Assembly: GCA_905235155.1 (NCBI GenBank)
Contig: CAJOKJ010000017.1
Location: forward strand, 1-64,000
Direction of reading: 5' to 3'
Origin: Candidatus Gastranaerophilales bacterium
Lineage (GTDB): Bacteria; Cyanobacteriota; Vampirovibrionia; Gastranaerophilales; Gastranaerophilaceae
Length of the DNA stretch: 64,000 nt
The translations under genes and the position numbers were made by a program. This document shows positions 57,908 to 64,000 of this stretch, piece after piece. How positions within the stretch are numbered: position 1 is the stretch's first letter; every line of letters starts with the position of its first letter. Under the pieces are notes generated by a model, which did not search any database, was not told the DNA's origin, and saw only the letters and a list, made by a program, of their open reading frames with translations.

Positions 57908-58127
57908 TTAGGAAATATAACTTTGATATGTGAAAGTTCTTTACGTTACCTGATGTAAAGATACCGATTGCCAAGAGGTTTTCGCTATAACAGATTGCTG
58001 AAACTGCATACCTGTCGGGTTAGGGTCAAAGTTAGTAGGGGATCAGGCTCTTACATACCTTGAATCTTAAAAATGTGTGTGAAGAAAAACATTTTAAAAA
58101 CCCTGTTCTGAAAGGAACAGGGTTTTT
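57908..58127 (+). ncRNA. Candidate structured non-coding RNA (about 220 nt)
   Basis: The 276-bp gap has no ORF on the plus strand but has its own -10 box and an intrinsic terminator. Pairings include ATGTAAG (57899) with CTTACAT (58051), AACTTTGA (57919-57926) with TCAAAGTT (58026-58033), and the hairpin CTTTAC-gttacctgat-GTAAAG (57950-57960 region). The result is a rod closed by long-range stems. A 6S-like RNA is possible by size and shape. I could not match RNase P, tmRNA, SRP RNA or a known riboswitch core. Confidence 0.5.
58096..58127. terminator. Bidirectional intrinsic terminator
   Basis: AAAAACCCTGTTC-tgaaag-GAACAGGGTTTTT. Serves the candidate RNA on the plus strand and the operon ending at 58130 on the minus strand. 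Confidence 0.9.
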
Positions 58128-58129
58128 GA

Positions 58130-58714
58130 TTATGAATACATTGGGTTTAGCGGACTATTTGGATTTAGCGGATTTAGCGGACTGCTATTCCAATCATCAT
58201 TTGAATTTGTTTTTGTTGATAAGGTTGTTGAACTATCTTCATCTGAGGTGTCAGGCCAGTATGGACCGGCTGTAATTTCGTATGATGAAACAAATTGACC
58301 GTTTTCTTTATATCGAATGCCTCTTGTATTTAAATCATTATTAATTTTGTATGTGTTATTTTCATCACAGGTAAGATGTGTATGCATTCCTTCTTTTTGT
58401 GCATCACTCCATTTTTCATAAGGTTTTTCAAACTTTTTTAAATTTGCTTTTATAAATCCTATTTCTTGCATCGGATTTTGAGTATTTTTTGCAAATTTGT
58501 ATGCTTCGCTCATGCTTTTTACATCAAGCATTGTGTTTGATAATTGTTTCACGGTTGTTGTATCAAGAGAGCCTTTTTTTATGTATGACTTTATTTCTTT
58601 TAATTCGTTTTTATTAAAGCGAGGATTACCCTCTTGTGTTTTTAATTCTTTTATATCGTCAATATTTGTTTTTTTGAATACATCAGGAAACCATCCAACA
58701 AAAGTTTTTTGCAT
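58130..58714 (-). CDS. Hypothetical protein with C-terminal Pro/Asn/Leu repeats
   Basis: The 194 residues are Lys/Asn-rich and soluble. The middle contains TQNPMQEIGFIKANLKKFEK and YKINNDLNTRGIRYKENGQF. The C-terminus is a short tandem repeat, SSPLNPLNPNSPLNPMYS, encoded by a 9-bp-like DNA repeat (GATTTAGCG on the plus strand) that could change length by slippage. No domain recognised. It is the last gene of the trmFO operon, 3 nt after the DegT-like gene. Confidence 0.65.
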   Translation of the reverse strand: MQKTFVGWFPDVFKKTNIDDIKELKTQEGNPRFNKNELKEIKSYIKKGSLDTTTVKQLSNTMLDVKSMSEAYKFAKNTQNPMQEIGFIKANLKKFEKPYEKWSDAQKEGMHTHLTCDENNTYKINNDLNTRGIRYKENGQFVSSYEITAGPYWPDTSDEDSSTTLSTKTNSNDDWNSSPLNPLNPNSPLNPMYS

Positions 58715-58717
58715 TAA

Positions 58718-59536
58718 TTAATATAATGGTATCGGAACAAGATATTTATAAAAATTATATTCATCAAAAGTTGAAGGTAGTCCGTCCCAATATCTGTAAA
58801 TAAGCATACCTTGCTTTTCAAGATTGCAGCCAAATTCTTTATCGTGTGTGTAATAAGGGTAGACAAACGGATATTCATTTTTGTCTGTTGAAATAGCAAG
58901 TTCATTTGTTGCTTTTAGTTTTTCTTCAAATTTTTTATAGTTATTCATCCTAATAAGTTTTTCTTGTTCAAAATTTATTCCGCTCATTATTTTTTCGGTT
59001 GTTTTTGACATGTACATAATTTGTTCATTGTCAAGCCTATGCTCGTTTTTAACAATTCTTTCGTATGTCATGTTTTCATCAATTTCGTAGTCATCTGCTG
59101 TTCTGAACGGTCTTTCCATAATTTTTTCCGTGTATAAATATGCACCGTCAAGAACTCCGTATTGCATTTGAAAAAATTTTCTTAAAGAATTAAATGAGGC
59201 AAGTCCTCTCGGCTCTGCATAAAAAGCGTGGGAGTTATCTACAATTAAATTTTTGTATTGTTTTTCGAGTGTTTGAACATTATTTGTGCAAATTCCGAAA
59301 TAATTAGGATATAAAATATAATCATTAGGCTTGAATTTGCATGTTGGCATAAATCTTTCGTCAATGTGATAATATTCAACATTAACTATTTCTTTTTTTA
59401 ATGTTGATTTTATGCTTGGGCAAATATAATGAGGAACATAAATTGTACTTATGTTATACGCTCTTATTATGTATCTTAAACAATTTCTTGCCGTATTCAA
59501 TTTAACAAGTTTTTTCAATTTATTCTCTGTCCTCAA
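58718..59536 (-). CDS. Divergent PLP-dependent aminotransferase-like protein (DegT/fold type I)
   Basis: The 272 residues recall DegT/DnrJ sugar aminotransferases: ISTIYVPHYICPSIKSTLKK, YHIDERFMP, YILYPNYFGI, LIVDNSHAFYAEP (the Asp-x-x-His/Ala-x PLP region) and SFNSLRKFFQMQYGVLDGAY (candidate Schiff-base Lys in SLRK). It is about 100 residues shorter than usual. The start is a TTG: 59536 overlaps pgeF by 17 nt, and a second TTG at 59518 with GAGG upstream is equally possible. Activity is uncertain. Confidence 0.6.
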   Translation of the reverse strand: MRTENKLKKLVKLNTARNCLRYIIRAYNISTIYVPHYICPSIKSTLKKEIVNVEYYHIDERFMPTCKFKPNDYILYPNYFGICTNNVQTLEKQYKNLIVDNSHAFYAEPRGLASFNSLRKFFQMQYGVLDGAYLYTEKIMERPFRTADDYEIDENMTYERIVKNEHRLDNEQIMYMSKTTEKIMSGINFEQEKLIRMNNYKKFEEKLKATNELAISTDKNEYPFVYPYYTHDKEFGCNLEKQGMLIYRYWDGLPSTFDEYNFYKYLVPIPLY

Positions 59537-60266
59537 GTTTAACTACAATGCTATGACGGTTCGTTGTTTGACCTTCTTTTCTGTAAGAGAAGAATAAATC
59601 ATTGTTACAAGATGTGCAATAAGGACATACATCAATTTGATTTACTCCAATTTCCATTAGTTGTCTTTTGTTTATTTCTTTCAAATTAACATATATTTTG
59701 CCGTTTCTTATTTCATAAAGTCCTTGATTATTTGCAACAGAAATCATGCTCATATTGAAAACATCTTCTTTAACTTCATAGCAGCATACAGAAATTGCAG
59801 GACCTATTGCAACTCTGACATCTTCAATGTTTGTTCCGAATTCATCGTGCATTCTTAAAATTGTTTTTGCACCAATTTTTCCGACAGTTCCTTTCCAACC
59901 GGCATGAATTACGGCAGCAATATTTTTTACGGGGTCAAAAGCAACAAGCGGAGTGCAATCCGCAAAATTTAAAAATACTGCCTGTTCGTAATTTGTCAAT
60001 ATTAAAGCATCTGCTTCAGGGTAAAAAGTTTTACCTATTTGTGCAATATCAACCGTATCAGTGTGTCTTTGTTCCGGATATATTAAATTTTCTTCTGATA
60101 CACCTAAAACTTCCATAAACATTTTTCTATTTTCCATAGTTATATCAATCATTTCGGGCTCTCTGGATTTTATAGGACACTCTCTTGTTGTAAAATAATG
60201 TGTTAAGCCATTTAATATATCAGTTTTCATTACGGTTTTACCGTTTAATTTTTCTAAATAGAACAT
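59520..60266 (-). CDS. pgeF: Multicopper laccase-like domain protein PgeF/YfiH (purine nucleoside phosphorylase)
   Basis: The 248 residues show all YfiH landmarks: PEQRHTDTVDIAQ, ADALILTNYEQAVFLNFADC (catalytic Cys), AAVIHAGWKGTVGKI (His), RVAIGPAISVCCYEVKEDVF and CPYCTSCNNDLFFSYRKEGQ. The family breaks down nucleosides and may edit peptidoglycan precursors. It overlaps trmFO by 13 nt and the DegT-like gene by 17 nt in a compact operon. Confidence 0.93.
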   Translation of the reverse strand: MFYLEKLNGKTVMKTDILNGLTHYFTTRECPIKSREPEMIDITMENRKMFMEVLGVSEENLIYPEQRHTDTVDIAQIGKTFYPEADALILTNYEQAVFLNFADCTPLVAFDPVKNIAAVIHAGWKGTVGKIGAKTILRMHDEFGTNIEDVRVAIGPAISVCCYEVKEDVFNMSMISVANNQGLYEIRNGKIYVNLKEINKRQLMEIGVNQIDVCPYCTSCNNDLFFSYRKEGQTTNRHSIVVKLEDRE

Positions 60267-61567
60267 AAAATTCCTTTCAAAGTTTCAATAGAACGTTTAG
60301 CTAGTAATTCATTTTTTAATTTTTTATTTTTTCTTTCTTTTTTGGGTAATTCAATTGGTGCAACAACAGCCCAGTTTGAATTCATTGGCTGAAAATGTTT
60401 TAGTTCACTTGATGATATGTATTTACACAATGAACCCAGCATGGTTTCTTGTGGTAATTCAATTAATTTATCACCTTTTAAGTATTTAGCCATGTTTAGG
60501 CCTGCAAGCAGCCCTGTTGCAATTGATTCGGTGTATCCTTCAACACCTGTTATTTGACCGGCAAAAAATAAATTTTCACGCAACCTTGTATTTAGTGTTG
60601 CGTTTAACACTTGCGGACTGTTTATAAATGTATTTCTGTGCATTACACCATATCTTACAATATTTGCATTTTCAAGTCCCGGAATAGAATGTATTAATTC
60701 TTTTTGTGCTCCCCATTTTAAATTAGTTTGAAAACCAACAAGGTTAAACAAACTTTTTGCTGCATCATCTTGTCTTAACTGAACTACTGCCCAATTTTCT
60801 TCATTTGTACGTTTATCAACTAATCCAACAGGTTTCATAGGTCCAAAACGTAAAGTATCAACGCCACGTGATGCCAAAACTTCAACAGGCAGACAACTTT
60901 CAAAAAAATTAGCATTCTTCTCAAATTCTTTTAACTCAATTCTTTCTGCTGTTGTAAGTATTTGATAAAATTTTTCATATTGCTCTTTGTTCATAGGACA
61001 GTTTATATAAGATGCTTCACCTTTATCATAACGGCTTGCCCAAAATGCAATATCAAAATTTATGCTGTCTTTTTCAACTATTGGTGCTATTGCGTCAAAA
61101 AAGTGTAAATGTTCAGTTTTTGTAAATTCTTTTATTGAATTTGCCAAATTATCACTTGTCAAAGGCCCTGAGGCGATTATTACAGGAATATCTTTTGGAA
61201 TTTCTGTTAATTCCTCTCTTACAAGTTCAATATTTTCACTATTTTCAATATGTTCCGTAACTTTTTTGCTAAATCCGACTCTGTCTATTGCAAGAGCATT
61301 ACCGGCAGGCACTCTGCATTCTTGAGCAATTTTTATGAGTTCTCCGCCAAGCAGTTCCATTTCATGTTTCAAAAGCCCGCTTGCATTTGTAATATCTGCC
61401 GAACCTAAAGAGTTAGAACAGACAAATTCTGCACAGTTTTCGCTAACGTGAGCACCTGTCGTTTTTTTAGGTCGCATTTCGTATAATTTGACTTTTATAT
61501 TTTGTTTTGCAAGTTGTAAGGCTGCTTCACTGCCTGCCAAACCTGCTCCGATAATTATTACTTCCAT
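60254..61567 (-). CDS. trmFO: Folate/FAD-dependent tRNA m5U54 methyltransferase TrmFO
   Basis: Makes 5-methyluridine at tRNA position 54 using methylene-THF. The FAD motif VIIIGAGLAGSEAALQLAKQ is at the N-terminus, followed by LYEMRPKKTTGAHVSENCAE and FVCSNSLGSADITNASGLLK, the family signature CRVPAGNALAIDRVGFSKKV, and LFFAGQITGVEGYTESIATG. The ATG at 61567 is chosen by family alignment (an in-frame GTG lies 9 nt upstream). The length of 437 is normal. It heads the operon trmFO-pgeF-DegT-like-hypothetical. Confidence 0.96.
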   Translation of the reverse strand: MEVIIIGAGLAGSEAALQLAKQNIKVKLYEMRPKKTTGAHVSENCAEFVCSNSLGSADITNASGLLKHEMELLGGELIKIAQECRVPAGNALAIDRVGFSKKVTEHIENSENIELVREELTEIPKDIPVIIASGPLTSDNLANSIKEFTKTEHLHFFDAIAPIVEKDSINFDIAFWASRYDKGEASYINCPMNKEQYEKFYQILTTAERIELKEFEKNANFFESCLPVEVLASRGVDTLRFGPMKPVGLVDKRTNEENWAVVQLRQDDAAKSLFNLVGFQTNLKWGAQKELIHSIPGLENANIVRYGVMHRNTFINSPQVLNATLNTRLRENLFFAGQITGVEGYTESIATGLLAGLNMAKYLKGDKLIELPQETMLGSLCKYISSSELKHFQPMNSNWAVVAPIELPKKERKNKKLKNELLAKRSIETLKGILCSI

Positions 61568-61576
61568 TTTATACAC

Positions 61577-61604
61577 TTGAAATTTTTGCTAAATATGTTA
61601 TAAT
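61577..61604 (+). promoter_or_regulatory. Plus-strand promoter at the left end of the toxin-like locus
   Basis: TTGAAA (61577-61582), 16-nt spacer, TATAAT (61599-61604). Predicted start near 61611, at the base of the long-range stem. Confidence 0.7.
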
Positions 61605-61610
61605 ATTGTT

Positions 61611-61727
61611 ATAAGACAAAGGGCATATAATAAGCCGTTAACTTATTATATTTTTAAACTCCCGTAGTTTTATTTGGTTAATAAAACTAGCACTAATATT
61701 GAAGTCATTAGTGTTAGTTTTTGTTTT
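61611..61727 (+). ncRNA. Candidate antisense (antitoxin) RNA
   Basis: Bounded by the promoter above and an intrinsic terminator, a 13-bp stem AACTAGCACTAAT / ATTAGTGTTAGTT followed by TTTGTTTT. It is complementary to the 3' half of the minus-strand transcript, including the last two thirds of the 29-codon frame and its stop. Confidence 0.5.
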
Positions 61728-61759
61728 AGTATAAAAAATAACAAAATGAAATCAATCAT
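61670..61759 (-). CDS. 29-residue hydrophobic peptide, candidate type I toxin
   Basis: A small frame missed by normal gene-length cutoffs: IDFILLFFILKQKLTLMTSI then LVLVLLTK after the Met. It has two hydrophobic stretches split by Lys-Gln-Lys and a Lys at the C-terminus, as in membrane-acting type I toxins. AAAGGAGG lies 8 nt before the ATG. The SD can pair with an upstream ACTTTCGCAGT segment, so translation may be gated by RNA structure. The transcript starts near 61838; its first bases CAAAGGGC and AACTCCCG pair with GCCCTTTG and CGGGAGTT after the frame. Confidence 0.55.
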   Translation of the reverse strand: MIDFILLFFILKQKLTLMTSILVLVLLTK

Positions 61760-61844
61760 AGGCAAGTCCTCCTTTCGTCAGTTTAATTGATTTGAAGTCA
61801 TGACTGCGAAAGTTGTTGACTCGGGAGTTGCCCTTTGCAAAATT

Positions 61845-61872
61845 ATTATAAAATAAAAATGTTTGTTGTAAA
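61845..61872 (-). promoter_or_regulatory. Minus-strand promoter of the toxin-like transcript
   Basis: On the minus strand TTTACA (61872-61867), 16-nt spacer, TATAAT (61850-61845). Predicted start near 61838, exactly where the 5'/3' closing stem begins. It overlaps the wecB -10 region. Confidence 0.65.
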
Positions 61873-61874
61873 AT
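61869..61874 (+). promoter_or_regulatory. -10 box of wecB (leaderless)
   Basis: TAAAAT ends 6 nt before the ATG at 61881; no SD. Confidence 0.45.
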
Positions 61875-61880
61875 AAACCT

Positions 61881-62999
61881 ATGAACAAGAAAAATATTTT
61901 GGTTGTATTTGGAACAAGACCTGAGGTTATTAAGTTAGCCCCTGTTATTATTGAGTTGAGAAAGCACGAGAACTATAATGTCATTGTATGTAATACTGAA
62001 CAACAAAAAGAGTTGTCTAATCAAACTCTTGAATATTTTGGTCTAAAAGCGGATATAAATTTAGATTGTATGCGTCCTAATCAATCTTTAGGAGAAGTTC
62101 AGTCAAGAATTTTACTGGGATTGGAAAAGGTTTTTGCAGATAATTCTATTGATGCAACTATTGTTCAAGGTGATACAATGACCGTTCTTACGGCATCTTT
62201 GGTAAGTTTTTATCATAAAGTTCCTGTTTTCCATGTAGAAGCAGGATTGCGTTCTTATGATATTTATGAACCTTTTCCTGAAGAAGTTATGCGTCAAATG
62301 ACAAGCAGAGTTGCTCAATTGCACTTTGCACCGACTGAAAAAAATAAACAAGCACTTTTAAGAGAAGGTATTGATGAAAATAAAATATTTGTTACAGGTA
62401 ACACTGTAATTGATGCTTTATTCTGCCTTTCAGATGAAGTGATAGAAAAATCCGCAAAATATTTTGAAGATAAGAATATAAATATTAACGATAAATTAGT
62501 TCTTGTAACTGCTCACAGACGAGAAAATCACGGAGAAAGAATAGACAGGATTATAAATGCTATTTATGACTTGGCTACAAAATACTCCGACCATGAATTT
62601 GTAATTCCTGTTCATCCAAATCCAAACGTAAAAAATAAAATACATACTGCTTTAGAAAAAGTTAAAAATATTCATTTACTTACACCTTTAGATTATCCGT
62701 ATTTGGTATATTTAATGAAGAATGCAAAATTGATTTTAACTGATAGTGGTGGTATTCAGGAAGAAGCACCAACTTTTGGCTGTCCTACTTTTGTAATGCG
62801 TTATGAAACAGAACGTCAGGAAGGTATTGATGCAGGTGTTTCAAAACTTGTTGGTGCAGATTACGAAAAAATTATGCAATTAAGCGGAGAAATTTTATCA
62901 AAAGATAAAAAACAAACAAGACTTACTGCAAAAAACCCTTATGGGACAGGTAATTCTGCACAAAAAATTGAAGAATTGATAAAGAAGTTTTTTGAATAA
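61881..62999 (+). CDS. wecB: UDP-N-acetylglucosamine 2-epimerase (non-hydrolysing)
   Basis: Makes UDP-ManNAc for surface polysaccharide or teichoic-type polymers. The 372 residues show ILVVFGTRPEVIKLAPVI, VQGDTMTVLTASLVSFYHKV, HVEAGLRSYDIYEPFPEEVM, VTGNTVIDAL, VTAHRRENHGERI, HPNPNV and LTDSGGIQEEAPTFGCPTFV, i.e. all catalytic His, Glu and Asp residues. Length is normal. It lies alone between the toxin-like locus and the debranching-type gene. Confidence 0.96.
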   Translation: MNKKNILVVFGTRPEVIKLAPVIIELRKHENYNVIVCNTEQQKELSNQTLEYFGLKADINLDCMRPNQSLGEVQSRILLGLEKVFADNSIDATIVQGDTMTVLTASLVSFYHKVPVFHVEAGLRSYDIYEPFPEEVMRQMTSRVAQLHFAPTEKNKQALLREGIDENKIFVTGNTVIDALFCLSDEVIEKSAKYFEDKNININDKLVLVTAHRRENHGERIDRIINAIYDLATKYSDHEFVIPVHPNPNVKNKIHTALEKVKNIHLLTPLDYPYLVYLMKNAKLILTDSGGIQEEAPTFGCPTFVMRYETERQEGIDAGVSKLVGADYEKIMQLSGEILSKDKKQTRLTAKNPYGTGNSAQKIEELIKKFFE

Positions 63000-63088
63000 A
63001 TAAATTGTCTGTTTTACAATTGTAAATAATGTAAATATTATTTGGTCATGACAGCAAAAAAAATCTTGATGTTCTTTAACTAAGTATT

Positions 63089-64000
63089 ATGAAAACATTA
63101 TTTAATACATTTAAGCCGGCTTATTTTTCTTTTACGGCTCATCAAACAAACCCTATCAAAAGAAAAAATTTAGAGAAGATGGAATGGTTGGAAACATCAG
63201 GAGATGGCTCGTATGCATCAGCAACAGTTGATGGCAATAACTCCCGTGTTTATCATGGACTTTTAGCATCTTCAAAAAACGCACCTGTTGAAAGAAATAT
63301 TATTCTACAAAGGGTAGAAGATGAAGTTTCAGTAGGCGGTAAAAATCTTAAAATTTCAAATGTGTCTTATGGCGGTATGAAAGAAGGTTTTAAGAAGGAA
63401 GAAATGGTTGAAATCAAAGATTTTACAACTTTACCTGTTCCTACTTGGGAATATGATTTAGGTGAAAATAAAACTTTGAAAAAACAACTTGTAATGCCCG
63501 AAAAAGTAGGTAATCCTGAAGTTGTAACAGGTTACAAATATGACGCTCCCGAAGGTTCAGACCCTATAACAATAAAAGTTAGACCTTTTGTTAATAACAG
63601 AAGCATTCATGGCGGCGGAAACGGTGTTAAAGAATGGTACTATTCAAGAGGTACAAAAGGTGCAGTTGTAAATGCTAAAAAATGGGATAATAATGTTGAA
63701 CCAACATATTTGGCATGGTCAAAACCTGTAAAAGTAAACGATAAAGGTAATTTCTATAACGATTATTATTATCAAAGAGAAGCAGACAGAGGACTTCAAC
63801 AAAAAGAAGATGGTGTATATCAACCACTTGAACTTGAAGTAACTTTAAAACCTGGTGAAACATTCTCTTTCATGGCTGCAACATCTCCTGTAAACAGAGA
63901 GGTAAGTATTGATAAAGAAGTTGCTAAAAAGCAAGAAAGACTTGAAGGTTTATATAAGCAATCAGGTTTACCAAGAAGCAAAACAATAGATAATCTTCAA
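63089..64000 (+). CDS. Glycogen debranching-type protein, N-terminal domain (partial, runs off the window)
   Basis: From the ATG at 63089 the frame stays open to the end of the window (304 codons). The sequence matches the N-terminal domain of amylo-alpha-1,6-glucosidase-type debranching enzymes: EWLETSGDGSYASATVDGNN with SRVYHGLLAS, then VPTWEYDL, and YKYDAPEGSDPITIKVRPFV with NNRSIHGG. The N-terminus FSFTAHQTNPI precedes the domain and resembles the FTG-type start of the DHH proteins. The catalytic GH-type domain should lie beyond base 64000. Confidence 0.8.
   Translation, partial: MKTLFNTFKPAYFSFTAHQTNPIKRKNLEKMEWLETSGDGSYASATVDGNNSRVYHGLLASSKNAPVERNIILQRVEDEVSVGGKNLKISNVSYGGMKEGFKKEEMVEIKDFTTLPVPTWEYDLGENKTLKKQLVMPEKVGNPEVVTGYKYDAPEGSDPITIKVRPFVNNRSIHGGGNGVKEWYYSRGTKGAVVNAKKWDNNVEPTYLAWSKPVKVNDKGNFYNDYYYQREADRGLQQKEDGVYQPLELEVTLKPGETFSFMAATSPVNREVSIDKEVAKKQERLEGLYKQSGLPRSKTIDNLQ

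Noticed and set aside
61611-61840. 6S RNA, tmRNA or RNase P RNA on the plus strand
   Set aside because: No P4, tRNA-like end or 6S central-bubble layout is visible, and an intrinsic terminator would end the plus transcript at about 61727.

Overview
The window is AT-rich bacterial chromosome. Several traits point to a gut-type Vampirovibrionia/Melainabacteria lineage (Gastranaerophilales-like), a non-photosynthetic relative of Cyanobacteria. These are FTLAE-type prepilins whose C-termini carry a shared NMDYLKAD motif, a yggS-sepF pair, a group 3 sigma factor next to a prepilin peptidase, flagellar hook genes, and cytosolic proteins with an FTG motif near the N-terminus. This placement is inference from gene content; no 16S rRNA gene is present.

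Layout. 1-600: dense array of short palindromic repeats. 0.6-9.5 kb: uvrB with a SEC-C protein, ffh, a pilin-like gene with a very long leader, a small element bounded by inverted hairpins, an ECF sigma/anti-sigma pair, and the prepilin peptidase with a group 3 sigma factor. 9.7-22.4 kb: a family-expansion region that interleaves two paralogous DHH phosphoesterases, a flavoprotein and four paralogous GT-C-like membrane proteins. Four genes here are broken: a pilin, one DHH gene and two GT-C genes. 22.6-27.4 kb: flagellar genes fliJ-fliK-flgD-flgE. 27.6-28.8 kb: yggS-sepF. 29-31.9 kb: an AGCS transporter remnant, then flgC, flgB and two FlgF/FlgG-type rod genes on the minus strand. 32.1-32.4 kb: tRNA-Thr, tRNA-Thr and tRNA-Tyr.

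32.45-43.1 kb is an accessory island just downstream of the tRNA cluster. A 13-bp direct repeat lies at both edges. It holds orphan immunity-like and hypothetical genes, a DpnII-type restriction-modification operon (frameshifted dpnA, dpnM, an unknown gene, dpnII-type endonuclease, HNH protein) and an OLD-type ATPase/TOPRIM nuclease with an unknown 128-aa partner.

43.2-52 kb: envelope and lipid genes (acyltransferase 3, PAP2, acyl-CoA synthetase), a repeat-rich gap, and a three-gene redox/export operon (FNR-like protein, FAD oxidoreductase, MATE exporter). 52.2-64 kb: tRNA-Phe, infC with a probable AUA start, a candidate small RNA, a pilin, a HI0933-type flavoprotein, folK, a GH38 mannosidase, a candidate structured RNA, the operon trmFO-pgeF-DegT-like-hypothetical, wecB, and the start of a glycogen-debranching-type enzyme that runs off the end.

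The most interesting unannotated signal is at 61.6-61.84 kb, between trmFO and wecB. A minus-strand promoter drives a transcript whose ends can pair. It carries a 29-residue hydrophobic peptide behind a partly sequestered Shine-Dalgarno. A plus-strand promoter and terminator produce an antisense RNA across its 3' half. This is the architecture of a type I toxin-antitoxin locus. A second pattern is that several first-in-operon genes have a TAnnnT -10 hexamer ending exactly 6 nt before the ATG, which suggests common leaderless transcription.
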